A DNA stretch of 64,000 bases from Pelagibacterium montanilacus (GTDB lineage: Bacteria; Pseudomonadota; Alphaproteobacteria; Rhizobiales; Devosiaceae): contig NZ_RZMX01000059.1 in assembly GCF_003992665.1 (NCBI RefSeq), positions 359,142 to 423,141 of the forward strand, written 5' to 3'. This document shows positions 44,225 through 53,546 of the stretch, piece after piece; position 1 is the first letter of the stretch; every line of letters begins with the position of its first letter. A program made the position numbers and the translations under genes. Under the pieces are notes generated by a model that saw only the letters and a list, made by a program, of their open reading frames with translations, made no database searches and had not been told where the DNA came from.

Positions 44225-45186
44225 TTGTCCTCCTTGAGGAAGCCGACCGTTCCCGTGCCCATCAGCGCGAAGAGGACGCTCACCAGCGTGGTGCCGATCA
44301 CGATCAGCACCACCCCCAGCGCCGAGCCTGCGCCCATGTCGCTCACCCGAAAGAAGGCGTCGTAGATTGCGTTGGCCACGTAGTCATTGGTGCCACCGCC
44401 CAGAATGGCGGGGATCGCGAACTCGGTGAGCGTGATGGTGAAGACCACGACGGTCGCGGCCACGAACCCCGGCTTGGCCAGCGGCAGCACAACATGCCAG
44501 AGCGTCTGGTACCATTTGGCCCCAAGCCCTTCGGACGCCGCCTCGATATCGCTGTCGATCGCGGTCAGCGCGGGCGCCAGCATCAGCACGCCAAAGGGCA
44601 GCATGTACTGGATCAGCCCGATCAGCACCGCCGTATTGGTATAGAGCACCGAGATGTTGGCCAGCCCGAGCTGGCCCAGGATCCCGTTCACCAGCCCCTC
44701 CTGACCCAGAATGATCAGCCAGCCATACGCGCGCACCACCTGGCCCAGAAAGAACGGCAGGAACAGGTTGAACAAAAGGAATTTGCGCAGGAACGACGAT
44801 TGCGTGCGCACCATCAGATACGCATAGGGAAACGAGAGCAGCAGCACCGTTATGGTGACGATGGCCGTACCCGAGAATGTCCGGAACAGCACCGAGCGAT
44901 AGCCCGCGCGCTCATAGATGTTGACGTAGTTCTCGAGGCTGTAGTCTTCCGACTGCAGGAAGGTCGAGCGGTCCAGCACCCGCAGGCTGGAATCCCCGAT
45001 GTAAAAGAGGCCCGCGACGATCACCCCGACGATCAGGAAGGCGGGGATGAGAAAGATATAGGGCGTCAGACGGCGCGCGCGCCCGGGAAACAGGGCGGAC
45101 AGCATGGTGTCGGCTGCGTCCGTCAGGCGCCAGCGCGCCCGGGTCAGTGGGGACGCGTCGGCCCGTCCCGCGTTCGAACCCTGCAT
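44221..45186 (-). CDS. Spermidine/putrescine-type ABC importer permease (PotB-like)
   Basis: A 321-residue permease. After a hydrophilic N-terminus of about 40 residues comes the first helix (PYIFLIPAFLIVGVIVAGLF), a periplasmic segment and the transport domain with docking loop EAASEGLGAKWYQTLWHVVLP. Sequence type and gene order match PotB-class permeases of the polyamine/opine/thiamine group. It is encoded downstream of the binding protein and a 13-bp hairpin. Confidence 0.88.
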   Translation of the reverse strand: MQGSNAGRADASPLTRARWRLTDAADTMLSALFPGRARRLTPYIFLIPAFLIVGVIVAGLFYIGDSSLRVLDRSTFLQSEDYSLENYVNIYERAGYRSVLFRTFSGTAIVTITVLLLSFPYAYLMVRTQSSFLRKFLLFNLFLPFFLGQVVRAYGWLIILGQEGLVNGILGQLGLANISVLYTNTAVLIGLIQYMLPFGVLMLAPALTAIDSDIEAASEGLGAKWYQTLWHVVLPLAKPGFVAATVVVFTITLTEFAIPAILGGGTNDYVANAIYDAFFRVSDMGAGSALGVVLIVIGTTLVSVLFALMGTGTVGFLKEDK

Positions 45187-45224
45187 GTTGGTCTCGCTGC
45201 TCGTCTCGGATGGTCAGGTCTTGC

Positions 45225-45255
45225 GGACCGGGGGCGGGCAAGCCGCCCCCGGTCC
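45225..45255 (-). other. Perfect 13-bp intercistronic hairpin after the binding-protein gene
   Basis: GGACCGGGGGCGG (45225-45237) and CCGCCCCCGGTCC (45243-45255) pair perfectly around GCAAG, just beyond the stop of the binding-protein gene at 45265. No T-tract follows on the minus strand. It probably protects or attenuates, as after phnD and pstS. Confidence 0.7.
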
Positions 45256-45264
45256 GGTGTCGGG

Positions 45265-46398
45265 TCAGGACTGCATGATGTCGCGGAACTGGGCGAACCA
45301 GTCGCTCTGGTGCTCGACGAGGATCGGCGTCGGGATGTTGAGCAGCCGCGCGAAATCTTCTTCGGTGGTCGGGTAGGCAGGATCGCCAACCAGATCCTCG
45401 GGGCCCTCGAGCCCGGCGCGAAGCGGGGGCAGGCCGAGCATGGAGCACCAGTTCTCCATGTTCTCAGGCGCGAGCGCCGCGTTGACATACTGCTTGGCCC
45501 AGTAAGCTTCGTTGTCGGGCAGACCGGCCGGCACCCAGAGCGCGTCGGTGTCGTACTTGGCGCCTTCGCGCGGCACGGTCCAGGAGACGGGAATGCCGGC
45601 CTGCTTGGCGGCGCGGGCGTTGGAGATGATCGTGCACGCCACGTCGATCTCGCCGCGCTGGAACCAGTTGGTGAAGTCCGGGTCCTCGCCGAGCAGCGGC
45701 TGCTGCTCGCGAAGCTGCCGGTAGAATTCCCATGCCGGTTCCATGTTGTCGGGAATGTCGTCCATCGACCCGCCGCCCATGACGACCGAGACGGGCTCGA
45801 ACCCGATCCCGTCATTGTAGAGCGCGACCCGGCCGCGGAACCGGGGGTCGAGCATGACGTCCCAGCTTTCCGGAGGCCCGTCGGGGAAGGCCTCGTCGCG
45901 ATAGGCGAGGACATAGACATACGAGTAGCAATTGACGATCGGGAACGCGCCGTCAAAGCCCGTGGGCTGGGCGGCGGGCAGCAGGCCCTCGAGGTTCGGG
46001 ACCATGTCCGGGGTCAGGGTGTCGCAAACCCCGCGCAGGGCCGACTGGGTCGCGTTGGTCGAGGTGTCCCAGTTGACGTGGATCGGCGGCGTGCGGTTCT
46101 GGGCAACGGCGGCCCAGATGCGCGGCTGCATCTCGTTGTCTTCAGTCAGGTCGTGACGCACGCGGATGCCGGTGGCTTCCTCGAAGGGCTTGGAAACGCC
46201 CTCTGCAAGGCTTTCCATCCAGACGCCGCCCCAGGCGCGCACGATGATCTCGGCGGGCTTTTCGGGCTCGTCCTGTCCAAAGGCCAGCCGGGGGAATGCG
46301 CCGGCGCCCATGGACGCTACGCCAAGCGCCGCGGCGCTGGTCAGGAACCTGCGGCGCGGCATTACCAGTTTCGATAGTCTTGGATCTTTGATGCTCAT
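45265..46398 (-). CDS. Tat-exported ABC importer binding protein (PotD-like family)
   Basis: A 377-residue extracellular solute-binding protein. The twin-arginine signal MPRRRFLTSAAALGVASMG and the cleavage region FPRLAFGQ suggest folded export by Tat. Mature blocks are IIVRAWGGVWMESLAEGVSKPF and IPPTT-like hinge regions of the PotD/iron-type group; the ligand residues are not diagnostic. It delivers the unknown substrate to the PotBC-like channel. It lies 35 bases after the ATPase gene in the minus-strand operon. Confidence 0.85.
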   Translation of the reverse strand: MSIKDPRLSKLVMPRRRFLTSAAALGVASMGAGAFPRLAFGQDEPEKPAEIIVRAWGGVWMESLAEGVSKPFEEATGIRVRHDLTEDNEMQPRIWAAVAQNRTPPIHVNWDTSTNATQSALRGVCDTLTPDMVPNLEGLLPAAQPTGFDGAFPIVNCYSYVYVLAYRDEAFPDGPPESWDVMLDPRFRGRVALYNDGIGFEPVSVVMGGGSMDDIPDNMEPAWEFYRQLREQQPLLGEDPDFTNWFQRGEIDVACTIISNARAAKQAGIPVSWTVPREGAKYDTDALWVPAGLPDNEAYWAKQYVNAALAPENMENWCSMLGLPPLRAGLEGPEDLVGDPAYPTTEEDFARLLNIPTPILVEHQSDWFAQFRDIMQS

Positions 46399-46433
46399 TT
46401 GATGTTCTACCTCCTTTGTCCGGGCGCCTCGCC

Positions 46434-47546
46434 CTATCGCGGGAAGACCATCAGGTGCCGGCTGTCCCAGCCGATCCTGACCGCATCCCCGATCCCCTTG
46501 TTCCCTGCGCCGGCGTGCAGGGTGTCGAACACCCTGATCTGCGCGCCGCCGAGAGCCTGTGCGACGACCGAATAGACGGTCCGGTCGCCTTCGAATATCG
46601 ATTCCGTGATCACCGCGTCCGCCGAAAAGCTCACCGCCTCGGCTTCGCCCAGTATTCGGGCATGTTCCGCACGCAGCGCGCAGTCAACTTGCGTCCCCGC
46701 AGCCAGCGGTTCGGCTACGCGCCCCTCGAGCTCGTGGCCCGCCACCCGAACGCGCGCCCGCCCGCTCTCGGCGCCGATCACCTCGCCGGGCAGGAAATTG
46801 GTCACGCCGATGAAATTGGCCACGAACCGGTTGGCCGGCTCGCCATAGGTGGTGGTGGGTGAGGCCATCTGCTGGATCCTGCCATCGTCCATTACGATCA
46901 CCTCGTCAGACACCACCAGCGCCTCGCGCTGATCGTGGGTGACGTTGATGGTGGTGACCCCCAGCTCCTGCTGGATGCGGCGGAACTCGAGCTGCATTTC
47001 CTCGCGCAGCTTGCGGTCGAGCGCGGCCAGCGGCTCGTCGAGCAGCAACAGGTCGGGCTCGAACACCAGCGCCCGCGCGATCGCCACGCGCTGCTGCTGG
47101 CCACCCGAAAGCTGGTGAATGCGCCGGTCCGCATAGGGCCCGAGCTGCACAAGCTCGAGATAGCGCTTCACCCGGCCTGGGATGTCGGCCGGCGCGAACC
47201 GGCGCATCTTGAGGGGATAGGCCACGTTCTCGGCCGCCGTCATGTGCGGGAACAGTGCCAGCTTCTGGAACACCATGCCGATCGAGCGCTTGTGCGGCGG
47301 CGTGGTGCTCACCGGCGTGCCCTTGATGAATATCTCGCCCGCCGTGGGCGTCTGGAAGCCCGCGATCATGCGCAATAGCGTCGTTTTGCCCGATCCCGAT
47401 GGCCCCAGGATCGTGAGAAACCGCCCGTGGGCCAGGTCGAACGATGCAGCGTCCACCGCCGGCGTCCCGTCAAAGACCATGGAGACGTCCTGAACCTGAA
47501 CGGCCGCCTGCGTGCTGGTCTCGCTCCGGCGGGCGGTGTCATCCAT
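46434..47546 (-). CDS. Spermidine/putrescine-type ABC importer ATPase (PotA-like)
   Basis: A 370-residue ATPase with Walker A GPSGSGKTTLLRMIAGF, Q-loop FQKLALFPHMTAAENVAYPL, signature [16 protein letters not shown], Walker B LLLDEPLAALDRKLRE and switch His NVTHDQREAL. A C-terminal TOBE-type regulatory domain (about residues 245-370) is present. It is the first gene of the importer operon, and an operator overlaps its promoter at 47597-47625. It is not assigned to polyamines, because the enzymes in the operon are dehydrogenases. Confidence 0.9.
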   Translation of the reverse strand: MDDTARRSETSTQAAVQVQDVSMVFDGTPAVDAASFDLAHGRFLTILGPSGSGKTTLLRMIAGFQTPTAGEIFIKGTPVSTTPPHKRSIGMVFQKLALFPHMTAAENVAYPLKMRRFAPADIPGRVKRYLELVQLGPYADRRIHQLSGGQQQRVAIARALVFEPDLLLLDEPLAALDRKLREEMQLEFRRIQQELGVTTINVTHDQREALVVSDEVIVMDDGRIQQMASPTTTYGEPANRFVANFIGVTNFLPGEVIGAESGRARVRVAGHELEGRVAEPLAAGTQVDCALRAEHARILGEAEAVSFSADAVITESIFEGDRTVYSVVAQALGGAQIRVFDTLHAGAGNKGIGDAVRIGWDSRHLMVFPR

Positions 47547-47596
47547 GCTGCGAACTCCCTCGCTGCGGGGTCTGGCGATCAGGGCTATGGCTTATT

Positions 47597-47625
47597 TGTC
47601 TATACATATTCAAAAACTGTGTCAA
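47597..47625 (-). promoter_or_regulatory. Promoter with HutC-like operator in front of the importer operon
   Basis: On the minus strand an exact TTGACA (47625-47620) is followed 15-17 bases later by the -10 region, where TGTCTATACA (47597-47606) lies. This differs by one base from the palindrome TGTATATACA found at the hut promoter. An operator across the -10 fits repression by a GntR/HutC protein. Confidence 0.6.
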
Positions 47626-47670
47626 ACCGTTTAGGCACTTTTTACGACTGCCTCAATTTTGTGCATCCGC

Positions 47671-48444
47671 TCAGATCGACGCCAGATATCCTCCGTCGAT
47701 CCCAAGGCACTGCCCGGTGATGTAACCCGCCGCATCGCTGCACAGGAACACCACGGCCCCGCCCACATCCTCGAGACTGCCGAAGCGCCCCTGCGGGATC
47801 TTGGCCAGCATGGTCTGCTGCCAGGCTGGGTCGGTGTAAAAGACGTCCGTCATCTCGGTGCGGAAATAGCCCGGCGCGATGGCGTTCACCCGAATGCCCT
47901 TAGGGGCCCACTCCGCCGAGAGCGCCCGGGTCATGCCCAGAAGTCCCGACTTCGACGCCCCATAGGGCACCGCCGTCGGCACGCCCACAAACGAGGTCAG
48001 CGAGCACAGATTGACCATCGCCCCGGACGTCCCCGCCGCCTCCATGAGCCGCGCCGCTGCCTGTGAGACAAAGAAGCTGCCCTTGAGATTGGTGTCCACG
48101 ATCCGGTCCCAGATCGCCTCGCTCACCTGCGTGGAGGGCGTGACCTCTTCGATCCCGGCATTGTTGACCACGATGTCGAGCCCGCCCATCGCCTCTGCCG
48201 TCGCGCCCACCACCTCGGGGATCGCCCCGATGTCGGTGACGTCCAGCGCCCGGGGCAAGGCGCCGAGGCCCTCGCTTGCGAACGCGGCCATGGTATCGGC
48301 CAGCCCCGCGTCGCTGCGGGCGGTTATCGCCACCTCGGCCCCCATGCGCGCCAGCGCCAGCGCGATATGCCGGCCCAGCCCCCGGCTCGCGCCGGTGACC
48401 AGCGCCTTGCGCCCGGTCAGATCGAATGCTGCTGGCAGAACCAT
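47671..48444 (-). CDS. Short-chain dehydrogenase/reductase (classical SDR)
   Basis: A 257-residue SDR. The NAD(P) motif is TGASRGLGRHIA, followed by NNAGIE, the catalytic Ser in LCSLTSFVG and Tyr-x3-Lys in YGASKSG; the C-terminus has ITGQCLGIDGGYLASI. It interconverts an alcohol and ketone of unknown identity. The ATG at 48444 follows AAGGTG. It is transcribed towards the importer operon, 124 bases upstream of the ATPase gene, and has its own operator-like site. It probably acts in the same pathway as the HisD-like and Zn-dependent enzymes. Confidence 0.85.
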   Translation of the reverse strand: MVLPAAFDLTGRKALVTGASRGLGRHIALALARMGAEVAITARSDAGLADTMAAFASEGLGALPRALDVTDIGAIPEVVGATAEAMGGLDIVVNNAGIEEVTPSTQVSEAIWDRIVDTNLKGSFFVSQAAARLMEAAGTSGAMVNLCSLTSFVGVPTAVPYGASKSGLLGMTRALSAEWAPKGIRVNAIAPGYFRTEMTDVFYTDPAWQQTMLAKIPQGRFGSLEDVGGAVVFLCSDAAGYITGQCLGIDGGYLASI

Positions 48445-48486
48445 GCTCACCTTTCCCGCGGCCATCGAACAACCGGGCCGCGCTCA

Positions 48487-48498
48487 TATCTATACATA
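48487..48498. promoter_or_regulatory. HutC-like operator upstream of the SDR gene
   Basis: TATCTATACATA (48487-48498) shares TCTATACATA exactly with the site at 47599-47608 and differs at two positions from TGTATATACA over ten bases. It lies 42 bases upstream of the SDR start, in AT-rich sequence. Confidence 0.5.
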
Positions 48499-48519
48499 AA
48501 TTCGGCCCCGTCCATCCGG

Positions 48520-49311
48520 TCAGGACTCAGGGGTGAACCGGGCGACCAGCGCGTGCCGGTCGCCGGGATAGATGAAGCGCACATGGGTGACCGGCCCCGA
48601 GCCCGACCACGTTCGGCGCTCGATCGACAGGCACGCCGCCCCGGCGTCGACCGCAAGCGCCTGGGCCGTCGCTTGGCTTGCGCCGACCGCCTGAATCCGG
48701 TGCTCCGCGCTGGTCCAGGGCACCTGCGCTAAAAGCCAGCTCCCGGGCGTCGCGCCGCCGAAATCGGCGTCCTCGCCCTCGGGGACGGTGGAAAGGCTGA
48801 TCAGTCGGTCCTCGAGGCAGAACGGCTCGCTCGCCGCCTTGTGCAGGCAACGCAGCGCCAGAACCCGCCCCCCGGCCGGCACGTCCAGCCGCAATCTGTC
48901 CGCTTCCGTCGCCGCCCGTACGGTGCGGCTGAGCATCTCGAAGGAATAGGGGAGGTTGAGTTGCTCGACTTCGAGCGCAATGTCGTGGATCTCGAGCACC
49001 GCCGATTGGGCCACCGGCCGGCGCACGAAGCTGCCCGAGCGCTTGATCCGTTCGATCAGCCCGGCTTTGGCGAGCTGGGTCAGCGCCTTGTTCACTGTCA
49101 TGCGCGAGCAGCCATACTGCCGCGCCAGTTCCACCTCGAAGGGAATCCTGTAGCCCGGCGGCCAGGTGCCCGAAACGATCTTGCCTTCGATATCGCCCAG
49201 AATGCGCTGGTGCAGGGTGCCCGTGGGGCCGTCCTCGTCGGCGGGCAATCGTTCCGTGTCCTCAAGCATCGCCGGCCCCGTTTTCGCCCCTGTAAAGAGA
49301 TGGCTAGTCAT
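48520..49311 (-). CDS. hutC: Histidine-utilisation repressor HutC (GntR family, UTRA domain)
   Basis: A 263-residue regulator with an N-terminal GntR winged helix (about residues 33-97; FEVELARQYGCSRMTVNKAL) and a C-terminal UTRA ligand domain (about 110-255). HutC-like blocks are CLHKAASEPFCLEDRLI, GSWLLAQVPWTSAEHRI, CLSIERRTW and VTHVRFIYPGD. Known HutC proteins repress hut genes and are released by urocanate. I keep the ATG at 49311 (GGGGG just upstream); an ATG at 49269 is an alternative. It follows hutF by 15 bases in the same transcript, so it is autoregulated through the 50732 site, and it may also control the SDR and importer genes downstream. Confidence 0.88.
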   Translation of the reverse strand: MTSHLFTGAKTGPAMLEDTERLPADEDGPTGTLHQRILGDIEGKIVSGTWPPGYRIPFEVELARQYGCSRMTVNKALTQLAKAGLIERIKRSGSFVRRPVAQSAVLEIHDIALEVEQLNLPYSFEMLSRTVRAATEADRLRLDVPAGGRVLALRCLHKAASEPFCLEDRLISLSTVPEGEDADFGGATPGSWLLAQVPWTSAEHRIQAVGASQATAQALAVDAGAACLSIERRTWSGSGPVTHVRFIYPGDRHALVARFTPES

Positions 49312-49326
49312 TGCACCCCCATCCGG

Positions 49327-50676
49327 TCAAGTCTCGGCCAGCATCTCCATGGCCGCGATGAACCGGTCTCGAACCGCGTCGCGCGCCACGTGCCGGCCCG
49401 CAGAGACCCGCTTTTCCCCCGCCGTCCAGACGTCCGCGACCCTGGCCCCGGTGCCGAAGATCCAGCCGTCCAGAATCGTCTCGGGCCCCAGATGCGGCGC
49501 ATCGGGAGCCTCGATCGCCACCAGATCGGCGGGCCGTCCCGCAGCGATTCCCGTCTCCCATCCCAGCGCCTGCGCGCCGCCTGCCGCCGCCTGTGCGAAC
49601 AGCGTCTGGCCGGTCGAGTGCATCGGTGCGGCCACCACATTGCGGGCCCGGGACACAAGCCGTTGGGAATATTCGAGCTGGCGCAATTCCCCGGAAGCCG
49701 AGATGCGCACATTGCTGTCGGTGCCCACCCCGCAACGGCCGCCGGCAGCAAGAAACTGCGGCGCGGGAAAAATCCCGTCCCCCAGATTGGCCTCGGTCAC
49801 CGGGCACAGCCCCGCCACCGCTCCGGATGCGGCGATCCCCGCGATCTCGTCCGCATCGAGATGGGTGGCGTGGATCAGGCACCAGCGCGCGCCCACATCG
49901 AGGGCATCGAGAAGATGGGCCGCCGGTCTCTGTCCCGTCGCGGCCAGGCAGTCCTCGACCTCGCGCACCTGCTCGGCCACATGGATATGGATCGGCCCGT
50001 CGCCGGCCAGATCAAGCAGGGCGCCGATCTCGGCGACAGAGGCAGCACGCAGGCTGTGCGGCGCGATGCCCAGAACGGCGGTGGGGAGCCCGGCGATGGC
50101 TTGCCGGCTGGCCGCGTGCAGCTTTGCGTAGTCATCGAGGGTCGAAATGAACCGCCGCTGCTCGGACAGGGATGCGCCATAGTCGAACCCGGAATGGGCA
50201 TAAAACACCGGCAGCAGCGTTAGGCCCAGCCCGGTCTCTGCGCACGCAGCCGCGATCCGCGCGCCCATCTCGGCCCGGTCGGCATAGGCGGCGCCCTCGG
50301 GATCGTGATGGAGATAGTGGAATTCGCCCACCCGGGTGAACCCGGCTTCCAGCATCTCGATATAGGCCATGGCCGCGACCGCCTCCGTCGCCTCCGGGCT
50401 CATCGCCAGCGCGTGCCGGTACATCGCCTCGCGCCAGCTCCAGAAGCTGTCCGCGCTCGCGCCCCGGCGCTCGGTCAGCCCGGAAAAGGCGCGCTGGAAG
50501 GCGTGGGAATGAAGGTTGGCAAGGCCGGGCACGATGAAGCGCTGGCGCTCCCGGGCCTGCGCGCTCGCGCCGGTCGAGACATCGGCTATCCTGCCATCCG
50601 CGCCAAAGGCTATCAGCACGTCCCGCGCCCATCCATCGGGCAGCAGCGCATGCTCGGCAAACACTGTGCGTTCCAT
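49327..50676 (-). CDS. hutF: Formimidoylglutamate deiminase
   Basis: A 449-residue amidohydrolase-superfamily enzyme that hydrolyses N-formimino-L-glutamate to N-formyl-L-glutamate and ammonia, the branch used with HutG. Metal-site blocks are NLHSHAFQRAF, HIHVAEQ, LIHATHLD and GVGTDSNVRIS. I chose the ATG at 50676 because AGGAGGG lies 9 bases upstream; the frame stays open to 51021, but that part runs across the operator and into hutI. It is divergent from hutI. Confidence 0.93.
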   Translation of the reverse strand: MERTVFAEHALLPDGWARDVLIAFGADGRIADVSTGASAQARERQRFIVPGLANLHSHAFQRAFSGLTERRGASADSFWSWREAMYRHALAMSPEATEAVAAMAYIEMLEAGFTRVGEFHYLHHDPEGAAYADRAEMGARIAAACAETGLGLTLLPVFYAHSGFDYGASLSEQRRFISTLDDYAKLHAASRQAIAGLPTAVLGIAPHSLRAASVAEIGALLDLAGDGPIHIHVAEQVREVEDCLAATGQRPAAHLLDALDVGARWCLIHATHLDADEIAGIAASGAVAGLCPVTEANLGDGIFPAPQFLAAGGRCGVGTDSNVRISASGELRQLEYSQRLVSRARNVVAAPMHSTGQTLFAQAAAGGAQALGWETGIAAGRPADLVAIEAPDAPHLGPETILDGWIFGTGARVADVWTAGEKRVSAGRHVARDAVRDRFIAAMEMLAET

Positions 50677-50714
50677 TCCCGCCGGCCCTCCTGCCATGCA
50701 GCCCGATTGCCCTC

Positions 50715-50743
50715 TTGCGTCACTATCCGATATGTATATACAT
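50715..50743. promoter_or_regulatory. hut divergent promoter with palindromic HutC operator
   Basis: ATGTATATACAT (50732-50743) is a perfect 12-base palindrome matching the TTGTATATACAA-type operator known for proteobacterial HutC. For hutI, TTGCGT (50715-50720) and TATACA (50737-50742) lie 16 bases apart, so the operator overlaps the -10. The same site is placed to control hutF-hutC on the other strand. Confidence 0.78.
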
Positions 50744-50775
50744 TTTAGAGGCAACAGGGAAGGATCGATTTTCCA

Positions 50776-52014
50776 ATGGCCGCTGGATTGACCGCTGCAT
50801 CGGGCACCACGACCCTCTGGCGCAATGCCACCCTCGCCCCGCTCGTCGACGGAGAACCTGCTCTCGTCCCGGACGGTGCGATCCTCGCGCGCGATGGCCG
50901 CATCGTCTATGCCGGCCCGTCGAGCGAGGCGCCAGACATCCCGGGGAACGCGACGGTCGAGGACCTGGAAGGCCGGCTGGTCACGTCCGCGCCCATCGAT
51001 TGCCACACCCACCTCGTCCATGGCGGCAACCGCGCCCGCGAGTTCGAGATGCGGCTAGAAGGCGCCAGCTACGCCGAGATTTCCCGCGCCGGCGGCGGCA
51101 TCTTCTCGACCGTCGAGGCCACGCGCGGGCTGTCGGTGGACGATCTTGTGGCCTCGGCCCTGCCGCGCCTTGATGCCCTGCTTGCCGAGGGCGTCTCCAC
51201 GGTGGAGGTCAAATCCGGCTATGGGCTCGAAATCGACGCCGAGCTGAACATGCTCCGCGCCGCCCGCGCGCTCGAAAAGCACCGTCCGGTGCGCGTCCGG
51301 ACCAGCTACCTCGCGGCCCACGCCATTCCGCCCGAGTATCGGGACGACCGTGCCGGATACATCGCGGAGGTGGTCATCCCCGGTCTCGAGAAGGCCCATG
51401 CCGAAGGCCTTGCCGACGCGGTGGACGGGTTCTGCGAATCCATCGCCTTTTCGGTCGAGGACCTCGCGCCCGTCTTTGCCCGCGCTGCCGAACTCGGCCT
51501 CCCGGTCAAGCTCCATGCCGAACAGCTCAGCCGGGCAGGGGGCACGCAGCTGGCAGCCCGCCATGGCGCGCTTTCGGCCGACCACCTCGAATATATCGAG
51601 GACGAGGATGCCGCGGCGCTCGCCCGAGCCGGCTCGGTGGCGGTCATTCTGCCCGGGGCATTCTATACCCTGCGCGAAACCCGCAAGCCCGATATTGCCG
51701 CGCTGCGCGCCCACAAAGTGCCCATGGCGCTGGCCACCGACGCCAATCCGGGCACCTCGCCGCTCACCTCCATCCTTCTATCCATGAACATGGGCGCCAC
51801 GTTCTTCGGGATGACCATCGCCGAATGCCTCGCCGGGGTCACCTGCCACGCCGCCCGCGCGCTCGGCCTTTCGCAGGAAACCGGCACGCTCGCGCCCGGG
51901 CTCTCGGCCGATTTCGCTATCTGGGATTGCGAGACCCCGGCCGAACTCGTCTACCGCATCGGTTTCAATCCGCTCCATGCGCGCATCTTTCGCGGGGAAA
52001 GGACCTTGCTATGA
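50776..52014 (+). CDS. hutI: Imidazolonepropionase
   Basis: A 412-residue amidohydrolase that opens the imidazolone ring to N-formimino-L-glutamate. Blocks are [17 protein letters not shown] (metal His pair and substrate Arg), [30 protein letters not shown] and [10 protein letters not shown] with the metal Asp. It is the first gene of hutI-H-G-U on the plus strand. The stop overlaps the hutH start by 4 bases. Confidence 0.95.
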   Translation: MAAGLTAASGTTTLWRNATLAPLVDGEPALVPDGAILARDGRIVYAGPSSEAPDIPGNATVEDLEGRLVTSAPIDCHTHLVHGGNRAREFEMRLEGASYAEISRAGGGIFSTVEATRGLSVDDLVASALPRLDALLAEGVSTVEVKSGYGLEIDAELNMLRAARALEKHRPVRVRTSYLAAHAIPPEYRDDRAGYIAEVVIPGLEKAHAEGLADAVDGFCESIAFSVEDLAPVFARAAELGLPVKLHAEQLSRAGGTQLAARHGALSADHLEYIEDEDAAALARAGSVAVILPGAFYTLRETRKPDIAALRAHKVPMALATDANPGTSPLTSILLSMNMGATFFGMTIAECLAGVTCHAARALGLSQETGTLAPGLSADFAIWDCETPAELVYRIGFNPLHARIFRGERTLL

Positions 52015-53546
52015 CCCTCACCCTCACGCCCGGCGCCGTCCCCCTCGATACGCTCGAACGCATTTACCGGGGCACCGAACCCGTCCGGCTCGATCCCGAT
52101 TTCCATGAGCCTGTCCGCCAGGGCGCCGAGCGCGTGCGCCGCATCGCGTCGGGCAACGCCCCGGTCTATGGCATCAACACCGGATTTGGAAAACTCGCCT
52201 CGGTCAAGATCGACGCCGCCGACCTCGAAACGCTGCAGCGCAATCTCATCCTGTCTCATTGCTGCGGGGTGGGCCGCCCGCTCGAAGCGCCCATCGTGCG
52301 GCTCATCATGGCGCTCAAGATCGTCTCGCTTGGGCGCGGCGCATCCGGCGTGCGGCTCGAAATCATCGCTCTGCTCGAAGCCATGCTGGCCGCAGGCTGC
52401 CATCCGGTGATCCCGGAAAAAGGATCGGTCGGCGCTTCCGGAGACCTCGCTCCGCTTGCCCACATGGCTGCGGTCATGATGGGGGAGGGCGAGGCTTTTC
52501 TGGGCGACGAACGTCTCCCTGCCAAAGAAGCGCTTGCCCGCGTCGGTCTCGAACCCCTCGCGCTCGCGGCCAAGGAGGGTCTGGCGCTCATCAACGGCAC
52601 CCAGGTCTCGACCGCGCTTGCCCTTGCCGGCCTTTTCGGCGCCCATCGCGCCCTCTGCTCGGGCCTGGTCTCGGGCGGGCTCTCGACGGATGCGGCCATG
52701 GGCTCCTCGGCGCCCTTCCATCACGATATCCACCTCCTGCGCGGCCAGCCCGGCCAGATCACTGTCGGCGCATCGCTCCGCGCGCTGCTTGAGGGCTCGG
52801 AGATCAGGGCCAGCCACAAGGAAGGCGATGAGCGCGTCCAGGATCCCTATTGCATTCGCTGCCAGCCTCAGGTGGTCGGCGCGTGTCTTGACCTCCTGCG
52901 CACTACCGCCCGCACGCTGGTGATCGAAGCCAACGCGGTGACCGACAATCCGCTACTGGTCTCCGATGACGAGATCGTCTCGGGCGGCAATTTCCACGCC
53001 GAGCCTGTCGCTTTCGCCGCCGACCAGATCGCCATTGCCATCTGCGAGATCGGGGCCATCGCCCAGCGGCGCATCGCGCTTCTGGTCGACCCGGCACTGT
53101 CCTACGGCCTGCCGCCTTTCCTTGCGCCCCATGCCGGCGTCAATTCCGGCCTGATGATCGCCGAGGTGACCTCTGCCGCCCTCATGTCCGAGAACAAGCA
53201 GAAGGCTTTCCCGGCCTCGGTAGATTCCACGCCCACTTCTGCCAATCAGGAGGATCACGTCTCCATGGCCTGCCACGGCGCCCGGCGTCTCGGTGAAATG
53301 GTCGGAAATCTCGAAACCATCATCGGCATCGAGGCGATGACCGCGAGCCAGGGCATAGACTGCCGGGCGCCGCTCTCCACCAGCCCGCTCCTCGCCAGCG
53401 CCCATGCCGTCGTCCGCGGCTCCATCCCCACCCTCGAGCATGACCGTTTCATGGCCGACGACATCGCCGCCGCCACGCGGCTCGTCGCATCCGGTGCCCT
53501 CGCCGGCGCGGTCCCTTTCGACATCCTCCCGGGGCTCGACCCATGA
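52011..53546 (+). CDS. hutH: Histidine ammonia-lyase
   Basis: A 511-residue enzyme that deaminates L-histidine to urocanate. The Ala142-Ser143-Gly144 triad ([13 protein letters not shown]) forms the MIO electrophile autocatalytically. [12 protein letters not shown] near residue 53, [21 protein letters not shown] and [13 protein letters not shown] are further HutH blocks. The ATG at 52011 overlaps the hutI stop (ATGA); the open frame upstream lies inside hutI. Its product urocanate is the expected HutC inducer. Confidence 0.96.
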   Translation: MTLTLTPGAVPLDTLERIYRGTEPVRLDPDFHEPVRQGAERVRRIASGNAPVYGINTGFGKLASVKIDAADLETLQRNLILSHCCGVGRPLEAPIVRLIMALKIVSLGRGASGVRLEIIALLEAMLAAGCHPVIPEKGSVGASGDLAPLAHMAAVMMGEGEAFLGDERLPAKEALARVGLEPLALAAKEGLALINGTQVSTALALAGLFGAHRALCSGLVSGGLSTDAAMGSSAPFHHDIHLLRGQPGQITVGASLRALLEGSEIRASHKEGDERVQDPYCIRCQPQVVGACLDLLRTTARTLVIEANAVTDNPLLVSDDEIVSGGNFHAEPVAFAADQIAIAICEIGAIAQRRIALLVDPALSYGLPPFLAPHAGVNSGLMIAEVTSAALMSENKQKAFPASVDSTPTSANQEDHVSMACHGARRLGEMVGNLETIIGIEAMTASQGIDCRAPLSTSPLLASAHAVVRGSIPTLEHDRFMADDIAAATRLVASGALAGAVPFDILPGLDP

